64,000 nucleotides of DNA, taken from contig CAWGQC010000010.1 of assembly GCA_963824645.1 (NCBI GenBank), positions 310,001 to 374,000 on the forward strand, read 5' to 3'. The translations under genes were made by a program, and so were the position numbers. Each line of letters starts with the position of its first letter. The stretch's first letter is position 1. This DNA is from Bog-756 sp963824645. GTDB lineage: Bacteria > Actinomycetota > Acidimicrobiia > Acidimicrobiales > RAAP-2. This document shows, one piece after another, positions 8,376 to 18,164 of the stretch. The notes beneath the pieces are model-generated. The model ran no database searches. It saw only the letters and a program-made list of their open reading frames with translations, and had not been told where the DNA came from.

Positions 8376-9019
8376 TGGGGGGGCAGGGCGATGTCGCGGC
8401 CCACGTGGCGAGCCTGGTCGGGGCCTTCCCCCGCCACCTCCACCACCGGCTCGACCCGATCGTCGAACTCGGTACGCAGGGCACGAGACATGACGGCGTG
8501 CTGCAGGTAAAGCGCTCCGATGTAGGTCAGCTCGAGGACCTGCTCGTCGCCCAGGTGAGCGAGGAGAGCATCGAATACGCCGTCGGGCACCCGGCCCCGG
8601 TCGAAAACCAGACAGTCGGTGTAGGCCAGCACCAGTCGCTGCACGTCGCTGAAGCACGAGGCGGCCGCCCAGTGGGGTACGGCAGCCACCAGTTCCTCGT
8701 CCACGCCCAGGGCCCGCAGCGACTTGCAGTGCTGGGAGAAGACGAACTGACTCCCGGCGGCCCAGCCGGCCCGGCACTGGGCCAGTTCGCGGAGGATCGG
8801 ATCGACGAGTCGGTTGGGGCTCTGGTAGAGGCCGAACCCCTGCACGGCGTGCTCCAGCACATCGGGCACCAGCGCGAAGACCGTCCACCAGTCGCCGGGC
8901 GACCCGGTGGCCGTTCCCGGTTCGACGACCGGGTCCCGCCCCGCGAAGAGGTGTTCGTACATGATGGTGACGATGGGCGCGTCGGTCTCGTCCTTCCCCA
9001 CCTGACGCAGGCGCGGCAT
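8372..9019 (-). CDS. carboxymuconolactone decarboxylase-family protein
   Basis: 215 residues, all-helical AhpD/CMD-type. The typical core is seen at about residues 75-165 (LRELAQCRAGWAAGSQF and SQHCKSLRALGV, then DVQRLVLAYTDCL). The CxxC of peroxidase-type AhpD proteins is absent, which favours a non-redox role. It lies 9 bases after the VOC gene and overlaps the lyase start by 4 bases, in the middle of the catabolic operon. It may be a decarboxylase or lactone-handling enzyme of the same pathway; the reaction is inferred. Confidence 0.8.
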   Translation of the reverse strand: MPRLRQVGKDETDAPIVTIMYEHLFAGRDPVVEPGTATGSPGDWWTVFALVPDVLEHAVQGFGLYQSPNRLVDPILRELAQCRAGWAAGSQFVFSQHCKSLRALGVDEELVAAVPHWAAASCFSDVQRLVLAYTDCLVFDRGRVPDGVFDALLAHLGDEQVLELTYIGALYLQHAVMSRALRTEFDDRVEPVVEVAGEGPDQARHVGRDIALPPQ

Positions 9020-9028
9020 CGTCCTGCT

Positions 9029-9586
9029 CTAGGCCGGGGCCGCGTCGACGGCTCGAGCCGGATGGTGGTGTACATCCTCGGGGGTGAACGGCCGGGTCCA
9101 GCAGGCGAACTCCAACAGGATCCCGTCGGGGTCCTGGAAGTAGATCGATCGGACGAAGACCCCGGGATGGAGGTCGTCGGCGATACCCCACTCGCTGTCG
9201 TCGTGGTTGGCCACATCGGTACAGTCGACCCCGGCGGCCCTCAGCCGGTCGCCGTATTCGTCGATCTTGTCGGGGGGTACGGAGAAGGCGACGTGGTTCA
9301 TCGAGCCGACGGCACTGGTCAGACTGCCCTGGTCGGGCCGACCGATCGGTGCGGACACCCCCGGTGCGGCCGGCGGCGCGTCGGGGAACCAGAAGAAGGC
9401 CAGGGAGTCACCTCCGCCGCAGTCGAAAAAGAAGTGTTGGCCCATGCCGGCCGGAAGCTCGATCGTCTTGATCAGAGGCATCCCGAGCACCGTGGTGTAG
9501 AAGTCGACCGTCCGCTGCATGTCCCGACAGACCAGGGCCAGATGATTGATGCCGCGGTACTCGAACCCATCCTCCGAAGGCGTCAT
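9029..9586 (-). CDS. VOC-family (glyoxalase/extradiol dioxygenase-like) protein
   Basis: 185 residues with paired beta-alpha-beta-beta-beta modules. Metal ligands are visible as His in GINHLALVCRD, His in SMNHVAFSV and Glu in ILLEFACW, the H/H/E set of glyoxalases and type I extradiol dioxygenases. The ATG at 9586 is chosen over an upstream start because GGGGAGGAC lies 5 bases before it. It is the first gene of the operon running left to 5049, divergent from the CoA transferase, with about 195 bases of promoter space between them. Confidence 0.85.
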   Translation of the reverse strand: MTPSEDGFEYRGINHLALVCRDMQRTVDFYTTVLGMPLIKTIELPAGMGQHFFFDCGGGDSLAFFWFPDAPPAAPGVSAPIGRPDQGSLTSAVGSMNHVAFSVPPDKIDEYGDRLRAAGVDCTDVANHDDSEWGIADDLHPGVFVRSIYFQDPDGILLEFACWTRPFTPEDVHHHPARAVDAAPA

Positions 9587-9782
9587 GGCGTCCTCCCCTC
9601 CCTCGACACTGCCGAACAACGGCTACCCGCCCGGCCCGGCCCGGACACCTGGCCGCCGGTCGTACCGACGGGCGCCATCCGGTTGTTCCCACAGTATCCG
9701 GTCGGACCGTACGATCCCCATACCTTCACGATGAGAGGGCGGGCCGGGAGGACCATCGGACCGGCTCCCTACAATCCACTCC

Positions 9783-10991
9783 ATGACCGATTCCCAACCG
9801 TCCGGGCCCCTGTCGGGGCTTCGGGTGCTCGAACTGGGCAACTTCATCGCCGGGCCCTTCGCCGGACAACTCCTGGGTGATTACGGAGCCGAGGTCATCA
9901 AGATCGAGACGCCCGGAGAGGGTGACCCCATGCGCACCTGGGGACTCACCCACCGCGGCCAGGGCCTGTGGTGGCCGGCCATCGCCCGCAACAAGCGGTC
10001 GGTGGCTGTCGACCTGCGGGAGGAGCCGGGGCGGGATCTGGTGCGGCGGATGGCCGACCGGGTCGACGTGGTCCTCGAGAATTTCCGGCCCGGGCGACTG
10101 GATGAATGGGGCCTGGGCTACCAACGGCTTCGGCCTTCCAACCCGGGCTTGATCGTGGTCCATGTTTCGGGTTTCGGCCAGACCGGGCCGCGGTCCGCGG
10201 ACGCCGGCTTCGGATCCGTCGGTGAGGCCATGGGCGGTATCCGGGCCACGACCGGCGACCCCGACCGCCCGCCGGCCCGATGCGGTATCAGCCTGGGCGA
10301 TGCCCTGGCCGGCCTCTTCGCCGTGGTCGGTACCCTGGCCGCCGTCACCGAGCGATCGCGAAGCGGATCCGGTCAGGAAGTGGACGTGGCCATCTACGAG
10401 GCGGTGGCGGCTCTCATGGAGTCGACGCTGGCCGACTTCGAGGTGGGTGGAGTCACCCGCACCCGGACGGGAGGTGTGCTGCCCGGGGTGGCACCGTCCA
10501 ACGCCTACCGCACCGCCGACGGATCGGATGTGCTCATTGCCGCCAACGCCGATTCCGTCTTTGCCCGCCTGGGCACGGCCATGGATCGACCGGAGCTGGC
10601 CGGCGACCCCCGGTTCATCGACCATGCCTCCCGCGGGCGGAACATGGTCGCACTGGACGAGCTCATCGCCGGGTGGACCGGTGGGCTGGCCGCCGACACC
10701 CTGCTGGACCTGCTGTCGACCCACGGCGTACCGGCCGGACGGGTCTACACGCCGGCCGATATGTTGGCCGATCCCCACTATGAAGCACGGCAGATGCTGG
10801 TGCGGGCGGCTAGCAGGGCCGGCTATGACGTGCCCATGGCGGGCATCGTCCCCAAGTTCTCGCGGACACCGGGTCGGATCGACGACGTCGGGCCCGACCT
10901 GGGTGAGCACACCCGCCAGGTTCTGTTGGAGTTGGCCGGCGTGGACGACCTGGAGTGGTCCAGGTTGGCCGCGGCCGGAGTGGTGGCTTAG
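9783..10991 (+). CDS. CaiB/BaiF-family CoA transferase
   Basis: 402 residues, full length for type III CoA transferases, which move CoA between carboxylic acids through an aspartyl-CoA thioester. The N-terminal signature LSGLRVLELGNFIAGPFAGQ is clear, and the likely catalytic Asp173 lies in ISLGDALAGLFA. It is divergent from the VOC-CMD-lyase operon and upstream of a solute-binding protein gene, so it probably activates the imported acid for that pathway. Confidence 0.92.
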   Translation: MTDSQPSGPLSGLRVLELGNFIAGPFAGQLLGDYGAEVIKIETPGEGDPMRTWGLTHRGQGLWWPAIARNKRSVAVDLREEPGRDLVRRMADRVDVVLENFRPGRLDEWGLGYQRLRPSNPGLIVVHVSGFGQTGPRSADAGFGSVGEAMGGIRATTGDPDRPPARCGISLGDALAGLFAVVGTLAAVTERSRSGSGQEVDVAIYEAVAALMESTLADFEVGGVTRTRTGGVLPGVAPSNAYRTADGSDVLIAANADSVFARLGTAMDRPELAGDPRFIDHASRGRNMVALDELIAGWTGGLAADTLLDLLSTHGVPAGRVYTPADMLADPHYEARQMLVRAASRAGYDVPMAGIVPKFSRTPGRIDDVGPDLGEHTRQVLLELAGVDDLEWSRLAAAGVVA

Positions 10992-11030
10992 GGGAACGAG
11001 AACGGCGTTGAGTTCCGTCCGGCGCCGCCG

Positions 11031-12359
11031 ATGAGATCGAGGCAGGGTGGACGGCCAGGGCCGTATGATCGTTGGATACGGAAGACCCCGTTCTCCACGT
11101 TGGCCCTGTGTCTGGTGCTCACGGCCGGGCTGTTGGTCGCCTGCTCCTCGACCAACGCCGCCAGCGGCTCGGCCCGCGGATCGTCGACACCGCCGATTCC
11201 GGCATCTGCCTTCCGCGATCACACCGGGGTGACCCCCACATCGGTGACCATCGGCAATGTGTCGACCCAGTTGGCCGGCCTGTTCACCGGGGCCGTGGTC
11301 GGGACCGAGGCCTACGCCGCCTACATCAACTCACACGGTGGCATCAACGGCCGCAAGATCGTGGTGTCGAGCGCCGACGACCGGTTCCAAGGCGCCTTCA
11401 ACCGGCAGGAGGTGCAGAGCGCCATGCAGTCCGACTTCGCCAGTGTGGGGGGGTTGTCCCTGGAGGACAGCTTCAGCGAGCCGTTGGTCGCCGCCCATCC
11501 CGGATTCCCCGACATCACGGCGTCGCTCGACCCGGCGACCGAGAAGTTACCCAACAATTTCAGCCCGCTCCCGGCATCGAACGGATGGCCGACGGGTCCG
11601 CTGCTGTACTTCAAGCAGAAGTACCCCACCAAAATCGCCTATACGGCCACCATCATCGCCGACCTGCCCTCAACCGAGTTGTCCTGGGCCAACGAGAAGG
11701 AGGCCATGCAGCACCTGGGCTATACGGTGCTCTCCGACCCGGCGCTGTCGCCGGCCACGACGGACTTTACGGCGCAGGTGGTGGCCATGAAGGCCGCCGG
11801 CGTGCGGATCCTGTTCCTCGAGCAGGAGCCGCAGAATTATGCCTCGGCCATTTTCAAAGACCTCGACCAGCAGAATTTCCATCCTGTGGTGGTGCTCGGC
11901 GCACCCTCCTACAGCCGACAGCTCATCGCCGATGCGGGAGGTCCCCAAACGGTCGACGGGGCCTATCTGGAGCAGGCCGCATCGCTCTACCTGGGGGAGG
12001 ACGCCTCCCCGATTCCGACGGTCACCACCTTCAACACCTGGGTCCAACACGTCTCACCGGGCTTCACGCCCGACTTCTTCACTCTTACCGGGTGGCTGTG
12101 CGGCGAGCTCTTCGTCGATGCCCTCCGTCACGCCGGAGCCGATCCGAGCCGGGGGGCGCTCCTGCAGGCCCTGCGGAAGACCACCGCCTTCGACAGCGGG
12201 AATCTCATCCCGGAGAGCAACCCGGCCGGCAAGGTGCCGATCACCTGTTACCTGCTGGGCCAGATCACCGGCGGCACATTCCATCGACTCGATGACCCGC
12301 CGGTGACCGGCTCGACCAGCGGGTTCCGCTGCGATGGGACGTACTACAGGGCCAGCTAG
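11031..12359 (+). CDS. ABC transporter solute-binding lipoprotein, branched-chain amino acid type
   Basis: About 442 residues. A basic N-terminus, hydrophobic segment and lipobox (GLLVAC, Cys38) mark a lipoprotein. The rest matches the Peripla_BP_6/Leu-Ile-Val-binding fold (VTIGNVSTQLAG, then AYAAYINSHGGINGRKI). Its likely role is capture of a small organic ligand outside the membrane. No permease or ATPase genes are adjacent, so it either works with a remote transporter or is an orphan. The start at 11031 lacks a clear ribosome-binding site and the true start may be a little downstream. Confidence 0.85.
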   Translation: MRSRQGGRPGPYDRWIRKTPFSTLALCLVLTAGLLVACSSTNAASGSARGSSTPPIPASAFRDHTGVTPTSVTIGNVSTQLAGLFTGAVVGTEAYAAYINSHGGINGRKIVVSSADDRFQGAFNRQEVQSAMQSDFASVGGLSLEDSFSEPLVAAHPGFPDITASLDPATEKLPNNFSPLPASNGWPTGPLLYFKQKYPTKIAYTATIIADLPSTELSWANEKEAMQHLGYTVLSDPALSPATTDFTAQVVAMKAAGVRILFLEQEPQNYASAIFKDLDQQNFHPVVVLGAPSYSRQLIADAGGPQTVDGAYLEQAASLYLGEDASPIPTVTTFNTWVQHVSPGFTPDFFTLTGWLCGELFVDALRHAGADPSRGALLQALRKTTAFDSGNLIPESNPAGKVPITCYLLGQITGGTFHRLDDPPVTGSTSGFRCDGTYYRAS

Positions 12360-12665
12360 CGGCCCTCTCCGGGTGGCCGGATGCGGTTCGGACGGCGGCG
12401 AACGCGTCCCGGCCACCGAGCCCGGTCGCCAGGCTGGCTGCGCGTCTGATTCGGCGGCCAAAGGGGAGGCCCTCAGGACACGGTGTTGTTGCTGGCGCAA
12501 CTAATCGTGGTGAAATTCCAGTTCACCGCTCTGGGAGACACTTCTGGGACCCCACCGAGTCGGCGCCCGGGGACCTGGTGGTGCGACTGGCGTCGGCCGA
12601 GACCTTGACAATGAATCGACCGCCATGGGCTCAAGCTGGCATGTGGCGGCGACGATGACAGAAGG
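12360..12665. other. intergenic stretch, nothing recognised
   Basis: No credible gene, RNA or strong hairpin was seen between the solute-binding protein and the diguanylate cyclase gene. It probably holds the promoter of the latter. Confidence 0.4.
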
Positions 12666-13991
12666 ATGCCGGCCGCGACCTCTGACCCGTCGGGGATGCC
12701 GGCCACACCGCCCGGCGACGACAGTCTGGTCAGGTTGCTCCGCGAGCTCCCCGATGTCGTGATCGTGGTGGACGGGTCAGGCGGCGTCCTGTGGGGCAAC
12801 ACGGCGGCGGAACGGTTGTTCGGCCGATCGCTGCAAACGGCCATCGGCATGTCCGGTCTGGCCCTCGTCCACCCCGAAGATCTGGAGTTCGTCCTGCTCT
12901 CCCTGGGGAGTATCCAGAACAAGAGCGTGGGCACACCTATCGAGATCCGACTCAACACACCGACAGGCTGGCGACTCATGGAGCTCGTCGGCGCGCCGGT
13001 ACCCTGGCTGGAGGACGGATCGGTACTCCTGAGCCTTCGGGACCTGACCGATCGGCGCCGCTATGAACTGGCTTACAACAACGACGGTCGGTTCCGCACC
13101 CTGGTGCAGAATGCGGCCGTGGTGACGATGCTGGTCGCACCGAACGGGGATGTCACATCGTGCTCGGGTGCGCTGACCCGAATGCTGGGACACGACCCCG
13201 AGAAGGTGGCCGGCCGACCGCTGGTCCAACTGGTTGTGGAGGAGGATCGTCCGACTGTGGTCGCCGCTCTGGAGCGGGCTTCCCGGGGAGCAGCAGCAGC
13301 CAGTCCGGTAACGGTGACAGCCGGACTGATGCGCCACGGGAGCGACACCGCCGTTCCCTTCGAGCTGGCCGTGGTCAATTTGGTCGATGACCCGACAGTG
13401 GGGGGATACGTCGTCTCCGGGCATGACGTCACCGATCGGAAGCGGCTGGAGGAGGAACTTTCCTATCAGGCGTTCCATGATTCACTGACCGGACTGGGCA
13501 ACCGAGCCCTGTTCCAGGACCGGTTGGTACATGCGCTCGAGCACATCGAGCGGGACCAGGGACAGCTGGCCGTTCTGTTCATCGACGTGGACAATCTCAA
13601 GGCTGTCAACGACAGACTGGGTCATGCCGTGGGCGACGCGCTGCTTCAGGTAGTCGCCACCAGCCTGGTCAGGTGTACACGGAAGGCCGACACGGCCGCC
13701 CGCCTGGGAGGAGACGAGTTCGGCGTCATCGTCGAGGACTTCGCGCATCGGGATGTCGTCGAGACGCTGGCCCAGAGAGTGTTGGATGCGTGCCGGCAGC
13801 CCGTGGCCATCGGGTCCAACCAGGTTGCCGCCACCGTTAGCATCGGCTTCACCTTCAGCAGACCCGGTATGACCGTCGATGGACTCCTGTCCAATGCCGA
13901 CCGGGCCATGTACGCCGCCAAAAGTGGGGGCAAGGACCGGTACCAGCACTTCCAGGATTGGATGGTCGGCGCCGTGGGTCCCGCCCACTGA
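12666..13991 (+). CDS. diguanylate cyclase with two PAS domains
   Basis: 441 residues. Two PAS sensor domains (about residues 20-130 and 145-260) precede a GGDEF domain (about 270-435). The active site is intact (RLGGDEFGV). The inhibitory I-site RxxD (RKAD) lies exactly five residues before it, so product inhibition by cyclic di-GMP is expected. Substrate motifs FIDVDNLKAVND and DSLTGLGNRALF are also present. No membrane segments are seen, so it is a cytosolic c-di-GMP synthase responding to an unknown PAS ligand. The start is uncertain; ATG 12696 is an alternative. Confidence 0.93.
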   Translation: MPAATSDPSGMPATPPGDDSLVRLLRELPDVVIVVDGSGGVLWGNTAAERLFGRSLQTAIGMSGLALVHPEDLEFVLLSLGSIQNKSVGTPIEIRLNTPTGWRLMELVGAPVPWLEDGSVLLSLRDLTDRRRYELAYNNDGRFRTLVQNAAVVTMLVAPNGDVTSCSGALTRMLGHDPEKVAGRPLVQLVVEEDRPTVVAALERASRGAAAASPVTVTAGLMRHGSDTAVPFELAVVNLVDDPTVGGYVVSGHDVTDRKRLEEELSYQAFHDSLTGLGNRALFQDRLVHALEHIERDQGQLAVLFIDVDNLKAVNDRLGHAVGDALLQVVATSLVRCTRKADTAARLGGDEFGVIVEDFAHRDVVETLAQRVLDACRQPVAIGSNQVAATVSIGFTFSRPGMTVDGLLSNADRAMYAAKSGGKDRYQHFQDWMVGAVGPAH

Positions 13992-14050
13992 GGCTGTGCG
14001 GGCCCAACCACCGGGTGGGAAGAGGCGTTCTCAACCAGGTGGAACGGGCG

Positions 14051-15463
14051 TCAGCCGGTGAGCACGCTGACCGGGGCGGTGAACACCGAATCCCCACTGC
14101 CTGATCGCGGGACGGCGCTGCCCCAACTCAATGCCAATGCACTCGGCGACAAGGTGGTCATTCCGAAGGTGTCACCCGGAAAGACGTTCGCCTTTCCGAA
14201 CTGCTGTGAGATCTGCACGGCATCCGAAAGCCAGGCGCCGGTGCCACCGTCGCCGTCTATCGAAAACGTGCGCAGATAGACGGCGTAGCCGCTGGGGTTG
14301 CTGTCGCTCAGCCAGGCCACGTAGGCCTGGCCCGGTCCGGCTCCGGTGACCTCCGTAATGTGGGGCACGTTCCTCTCATCCGGTGTGGCCTGGACCGGCG
14401 CCGACCACTCCTGTCCGCCATCTGTGGAGAAGGACACCCAGCCGATGTCCGATCTCTGACCCCCGACCCTCCCCTGGGTATCCCAGGTGGCGTACAGGTC
14501 CCCGCCGGAGTCGGTGGCGATTGATCCGTCGTTCCACCACTCGTTGATGGTTATCTGTCCGGCGGCCGCGCCCACCTCGACCGGGGCCGACCACGTCCCG
14601 CCACCGTCGGACGAGGTGATGAAGTACTCGTGTCCGGCGGCGAGCCTCAGTGTCTTCGGGTTGGTCACTTGGTAGGCCTGGTAGAGGACATCGATGGCGC
14701 CGTCGGGTGCGACCGTCACGTCACCCTCATCGGCGCCGCCGTCGGGATAACCGGGGTTGACGACCGACATCGGGGTAAAGGTCGCCCCGTCGTCCGTCGA
14801 ACTCTGAACGACCACGTTGAGGTCGCCGTTGGTGGCCCAGCAACTCCCCGTCGGACTGCAGCTCGATCTGACTTCGGCGTTGGAGGGACCTTAGTCCCAG
14901 GCCACATACAGCGTGCCGTTCGACCCGACGACGATGTAGTCGGCATCCCCCCAGTTGCGGTGGGCCTGGGTCGGTCTCAGCGACCTCTGGACGGCGAAGG
15001 TGCGACCGTAGTCGTGTGAGACCTCGATGATCGGGTAGGTGCGGAGGCCGATCGTGTCCATAAAGGCGGCGTACAGAGTGCCATCGGGCGCAACCGCCAG
15101 CCCCGGGTCCCAACCGCCCCGCGAGTCGGGCAGGGCCGTCGGTGGGGTGTAGCTGTCGCCGCCGGTGGTGGAGCGGACAAAGCCGAGGCCGTCGCCACCG
15201 TCGCATCCCTCGAATTCCTGGTAGACGTAGCCACGGGTCGGGTCCACCGCCTCGGAAATATCGCCGGTGCCCGGGCAGCCCACGCTGACGTCGCTGATCG
15301 GCCCCACCGAGTACGTGAACCGGGCCGCTGACGGCCCGGGCGGTCGGCCTGTCGGCGAGGCGACGGCCTGGGCCGGCCAACCGGCCAGCGCCACCGTTCC
15401 CACGACGACGGTGGCCGCCACCAGCCGGAAGGCGTGCCCAAGAGTGAGTCCTATCAGCTGCAT
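14051..15463 (-). pseudogene. secreted sialidase/BNR-repeat protein with in-frame stop
   Basis: A signal peptide (residues 1-35, ending GWPAQAVA) leads into a beta-propeller with several Asp-box-type repeats (SHDYGRTF, SSTDDGATF, SSDGGGTW, STDGGQEW). A TAA at 14891-14893 interrupts the frame after LYVAWD, and the same frame continues directly with GPSNAEVRSS to the true stop at 14051. A single base change (TAC or TAT to TAA) explains it. Without the stop the protein would be 470 residues. It is most simply a nonsense pseudogene; readthrough or a sequencing error is possible. Exo-sialidase activity is not certain. Confidence 0.75.
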
Positions 15464-15603
15464 CTAACCCCTGTCGTCCGGGCATGAGACGCTTCCACCG
15501 GTCAGGCTATCCGCGGCGCCGACCGGGCGGTAGCGGGGCGAAGCTGATCTGAGTGAGGTGGTCGGCGGGTCGGGGTCAGCGGATCGGACAGAGGGAAACG
15601 CTC

Positions 15604-16548
15604 TCAGAGGATTGCGATCGGATTGACGGGAGATCCGGTGCCGTTGGGAATCCGCAGAGGGGCGATTACGCACAGAAATGTCCAGCGGTTCTCCTCCTCG
15701 CACAAGGGGACCAGCTCCTCGAACTGCAGGTAGTCGAGGAGGTGGAGCCCCATGGCCGTGATGGCCAGGACGTGTACGGGAAACGGGACACCGACGACGA
15801 CGCTGGGGGCAGTGTCGTTGTTACTGTCGCTGCCCAGCACGGCGACCCGACGCTCAGCCACGAAGTCCAGTGCGGTGGGGTGGAGCCCGGCCCGAGTCGA
15901 TGCAGAATCCCAGGGGCCGATGTCGATCCGTCGCCGCCGGTGGCCGACCCGCACGAATAGAAGGTCGCCCTCACCCACGCTCAGACCCTGGGAGTTTTCG
16001 GCGGCCACCAAGTCGTCGCCGGTCACATGGTCACCGGGTTCCAACCATGGGACCCCCCTCAGTCGGGGAATGTCCAACAGGACCCCCCGACCCACGATCC
16101 CCTGGCGGGCCACTTCGATGGAGAGGGTGGTGGGTCCCGTTTCGGCGATGGCGTCAGCGTCGACGCCGTTGTAGAGCTTGCCGTCGTAGATCACGTGACA
16201 AAGAGCATCGATATGGCTGTCGGCGTTCCCGTGAATATTGAGCGCAATACGATCGAGGGCGAAGTCCAGACCGGTCGTTGTCGGAGTGGTCTCATGGGGT
16301 CCGGTCATCTCGTGGCGGCCGGGTTCAGGATTGTCGGCCGAGACGGCGGTCTCGATCGGAGAGCTGAGTGATGCGGTGCGCCCCACTCGGACTTCGCTGA
16401 CCGCGGCCAGCACGTGCGCCGGTGTGATGTTGTTGAGAGCGCCACGGCGGTCCGACTCGCCGCGAGCGGTGGCGTCCCGCAGCCGACGGAACAGCGCTTC
16501 AAATGCTGCCGGCTCCACTACGGGTTGTCGGCTGGCCGGCGAGGTCAT
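15604..16548 (-). CDS. cyclase-family (kynurenine formamidase-like) metal hydrolase
   Basis: 314 residues. The family metal motif H-x-x-x-x-H-x-D-x-x-x-H appears as HGNADSHIDALCH near residue 110. Other conserved pieces are GRGVLLDIPRLRG and a C-terminal VHVLAITAMGLHLLDYLQFEEL. Members hydrolyse amides or cyclise polyketides; here an amidohydrolase acting on a small acid amide is likeliest. Single gene, no clear operon partner. Confidence 0.88.
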   Translation of the reverse strand: MTSPASRQPVVEPAAFEALFRRLRDATARGESDRRGALNNITPAHVLAAVSEVRVGRTASLSSPIETAVSADNPEPGRHEMTGPHETTPTTTGLDFALDRIALNIHGNADSHIDALCHVIYDGKLYNGVDADAIAETGPTTLSIEVARQGIVGRGVLLDIPRLRGVPWLEPGDHVTGDDLVAAENSQGLSVGEGDLLFVRVGHRRRRIDIGPWDSASTRAGLHPTALDFVAERRVAVLGSDSNNDTAPSVVVGVPFPVHVLAITAMGLHLLDYLQFEELVPLCEEENRWTFLCVIAPLRIPNGTGSPVNPIAIL

Positions 16549-16680
16549 GTCGCTCTCGGTGCCGGGCGAGCTGACGAATTTCCGCCTGTCAACGCGATCA
16601 TGACGACCTTCGTGCCTCGCTCATGGGACCACTCCGGACTTTAGGCACAGACGTACAGGACGGCGCTCATCAATGGGTTA

Positions 16681-18006
16681 CTAGCAGACGTTGGTCTGGC
16701 TGACAGTCGTGGCTCCATTGCCCGTGGGTGTGTAGGAGTCGGGCCAGCTTCCGTCACCGAAGCGGTCGCTCATCCACTGAATGACGTCTCCGATGGTGTC
16801 AGAGGACCCCCAGGCACTGTCCCCGTTGCCGTTCGGATCGATGGGACTGGTCTGTGTGCCCATGATGCTGAAGTGGTCCAGCCCCGAGTAGAGCCAGCGC
16901 TCAAGAGGTTGAGGCGGGCTCAGGGCGCACAATTGATCGGCGAGATCGGCGCTTGTCGACGGGGGGGAAACTGTGTCGGCACTGCCATGGACGATCAGGA
17001 TCGGAGCAGGGCCGGCGGCTGTGAAGCTCTCGGGGTCATTTTCGTTGAGCAGTGCCTGCCATGCCGGGGGAATGGTCGGGGACAGGAACAGATCGCCATA
17101 GGTGTAGTGGCCGGATAGCGACTCTACGATGCCGGTCACACATTGAGTGTTCTTCTTGATCACCGATTTGATGAGGCTCTGTCCGGTCGCATTCAGAAGT
17201 TCCCCGAGCGGAGCGGCAGTCTTTCCGTAAACGCTGTTGAACCCAGCGGCAATCATCAGGAGCAACGGCCAATATGTCGTGCTCGTCTCGAGCGAGGTGT
17301 AGAGAGTCTGAAGTTCTGACCCCGGCGCCATCGCCACTGCTCCTTTGAGTGACAATTCGGGGGCGTAGCTGGAGGTGATGTCGGAGACCCACAGCGCTGT
17401 CTGACCGCCCTCGGACCATCCCCACGCCTGATAGTTGGTGCTGGCGTCGGCAGCCGGCATCTGCCGGGCGGCTCGGACGATATCAATGCTGTTTCGGGCC
17501 GCTTCTTCACCAACCAGATAGGGCAAGAGCTTCTTCGATGCGGTGGCGAAGGCGTTCTCGTTCAGATAGTCGGATGCCGTTATCTCCCAACCTTGGGCGA
17601 GCAAGTCGTTGGCGAACGGGACGTCTGTGGTCGGATCGAGGGATGGGGCGCAGTCGCTGAGCATGCCGTCGGTCGGATGGGACCAGGTAACCACGGGCCA
17701 ACCACCAGCTGGAGCCGTCGTCGTAGGAACGATGACCAGACCGCTCACCTTGACCGGCTTATTGTGGGGTACGGATTCCGACCAGTACTCGACCATGTAG
17801 GCGGTTCCATCCAAACCGGGCGCCGACACCACGTCAGATCGGATGAGCGTGCCGGGAGCCTTTGAAGCCGCGCTGACAGCCCGATCCCGATGTGTCGATG
17901 CGCCGGCTACGGAAGCGGGTACGCAGAAGAGTACGGAGACCAGGATCATTGTCGCTGAAGCAACCATTCCCACCCGTCTGAAATCCGAACGCCGCCGCTG
18001 TGGCAT
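16681..18006 (-). CDS. secreted lipase-family alpha/beta hydrolase
   Basis: 441 residues with an N-terminal signal peptide (through about residue 36, VAGASTHRD). The nucleophile elbow is WGWSEGGQTA (G-x-S-x-G), the acid residue is in VHGSADTVSP and the histidine in GLDHFSIMG, as in the secretory lipase (LIP) family. It is likely an extracellular lipase or esterase. The gene stands alone and its base composition is visibly less GC-rich than the flanking catabolic genes. The ATG at 18006 directly follows AAGGAG, with a G-run further upstream. Confidence 0.88.
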   Translation of the reverse strand: MPQRRRSDFRRVGMVASATMILVSVLFCVPASVAGASTHRDRAVSAASKAPGTLIRSDVVSAPGLDGTAYMVEYWSESVPHNKPVKVSGLVIVPTTTAPAGGWPVVTWSHPTDGMLSDCAPSLDPTTDVPFANDLLAQGWEITASDYLNENAFATASKKLLPYLVGEEAARNSIDIVRAARQMPAADASTNYQAWGWSEGGQTALWVSDITSSYAPELSLKGAVAMAPGSELQTLYTSLETSTTYWPLLLMIAAGFNSVYGKTAAPLGELLNATGQSLIKSVIKKNTQCVTGIVESLSGHYTYGDLFLSPTIPPAWQALLNENDPESFTAAGPAPILIVHGSADTVSPPSTSADLADQLCALSPPQPLERWLYSGLDHFSIMGTQTSPIDPNGNGDSAWGSSDTIGDVIQWMSDRFGDGSWPDSYTPTGNGATTVSQTNVC

Positions 18007-18164
18007 CTCCTTACCCCCCTAGATGACTTCTAACGCGTCACAGGGCTGAGACTCTATGGCACGGGAACCACATCGCTCAAGAATGGGGGGCGACGCGGAT
18101 GCAGGAACGATCCTGACAGTCAGGCCTGATCCGTCGGATCCATCGGACTGCGCTCAGCTGGTTG

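Noticed and set aside
8376..9191. N-terminal extension of the lyase open frame back to 9191
   Set aside because: It overlaps the CMD and VOC genes in another frame and reads as Arg/Pro-rich noise. The conserved lyase begins at the GTG at 8375.
7425..9880. Long plus-strand open frames opposite the lyase, CMD and VOC genes
   Set aside because: They are shadows caused by high third-position GC; no domain text is visible.
9726..11222. Long minus-strand open frame opposite the CoA transferase
   Set aside because: Clear CaiB motifs are on the plus strand; the reverse frame has no motif.
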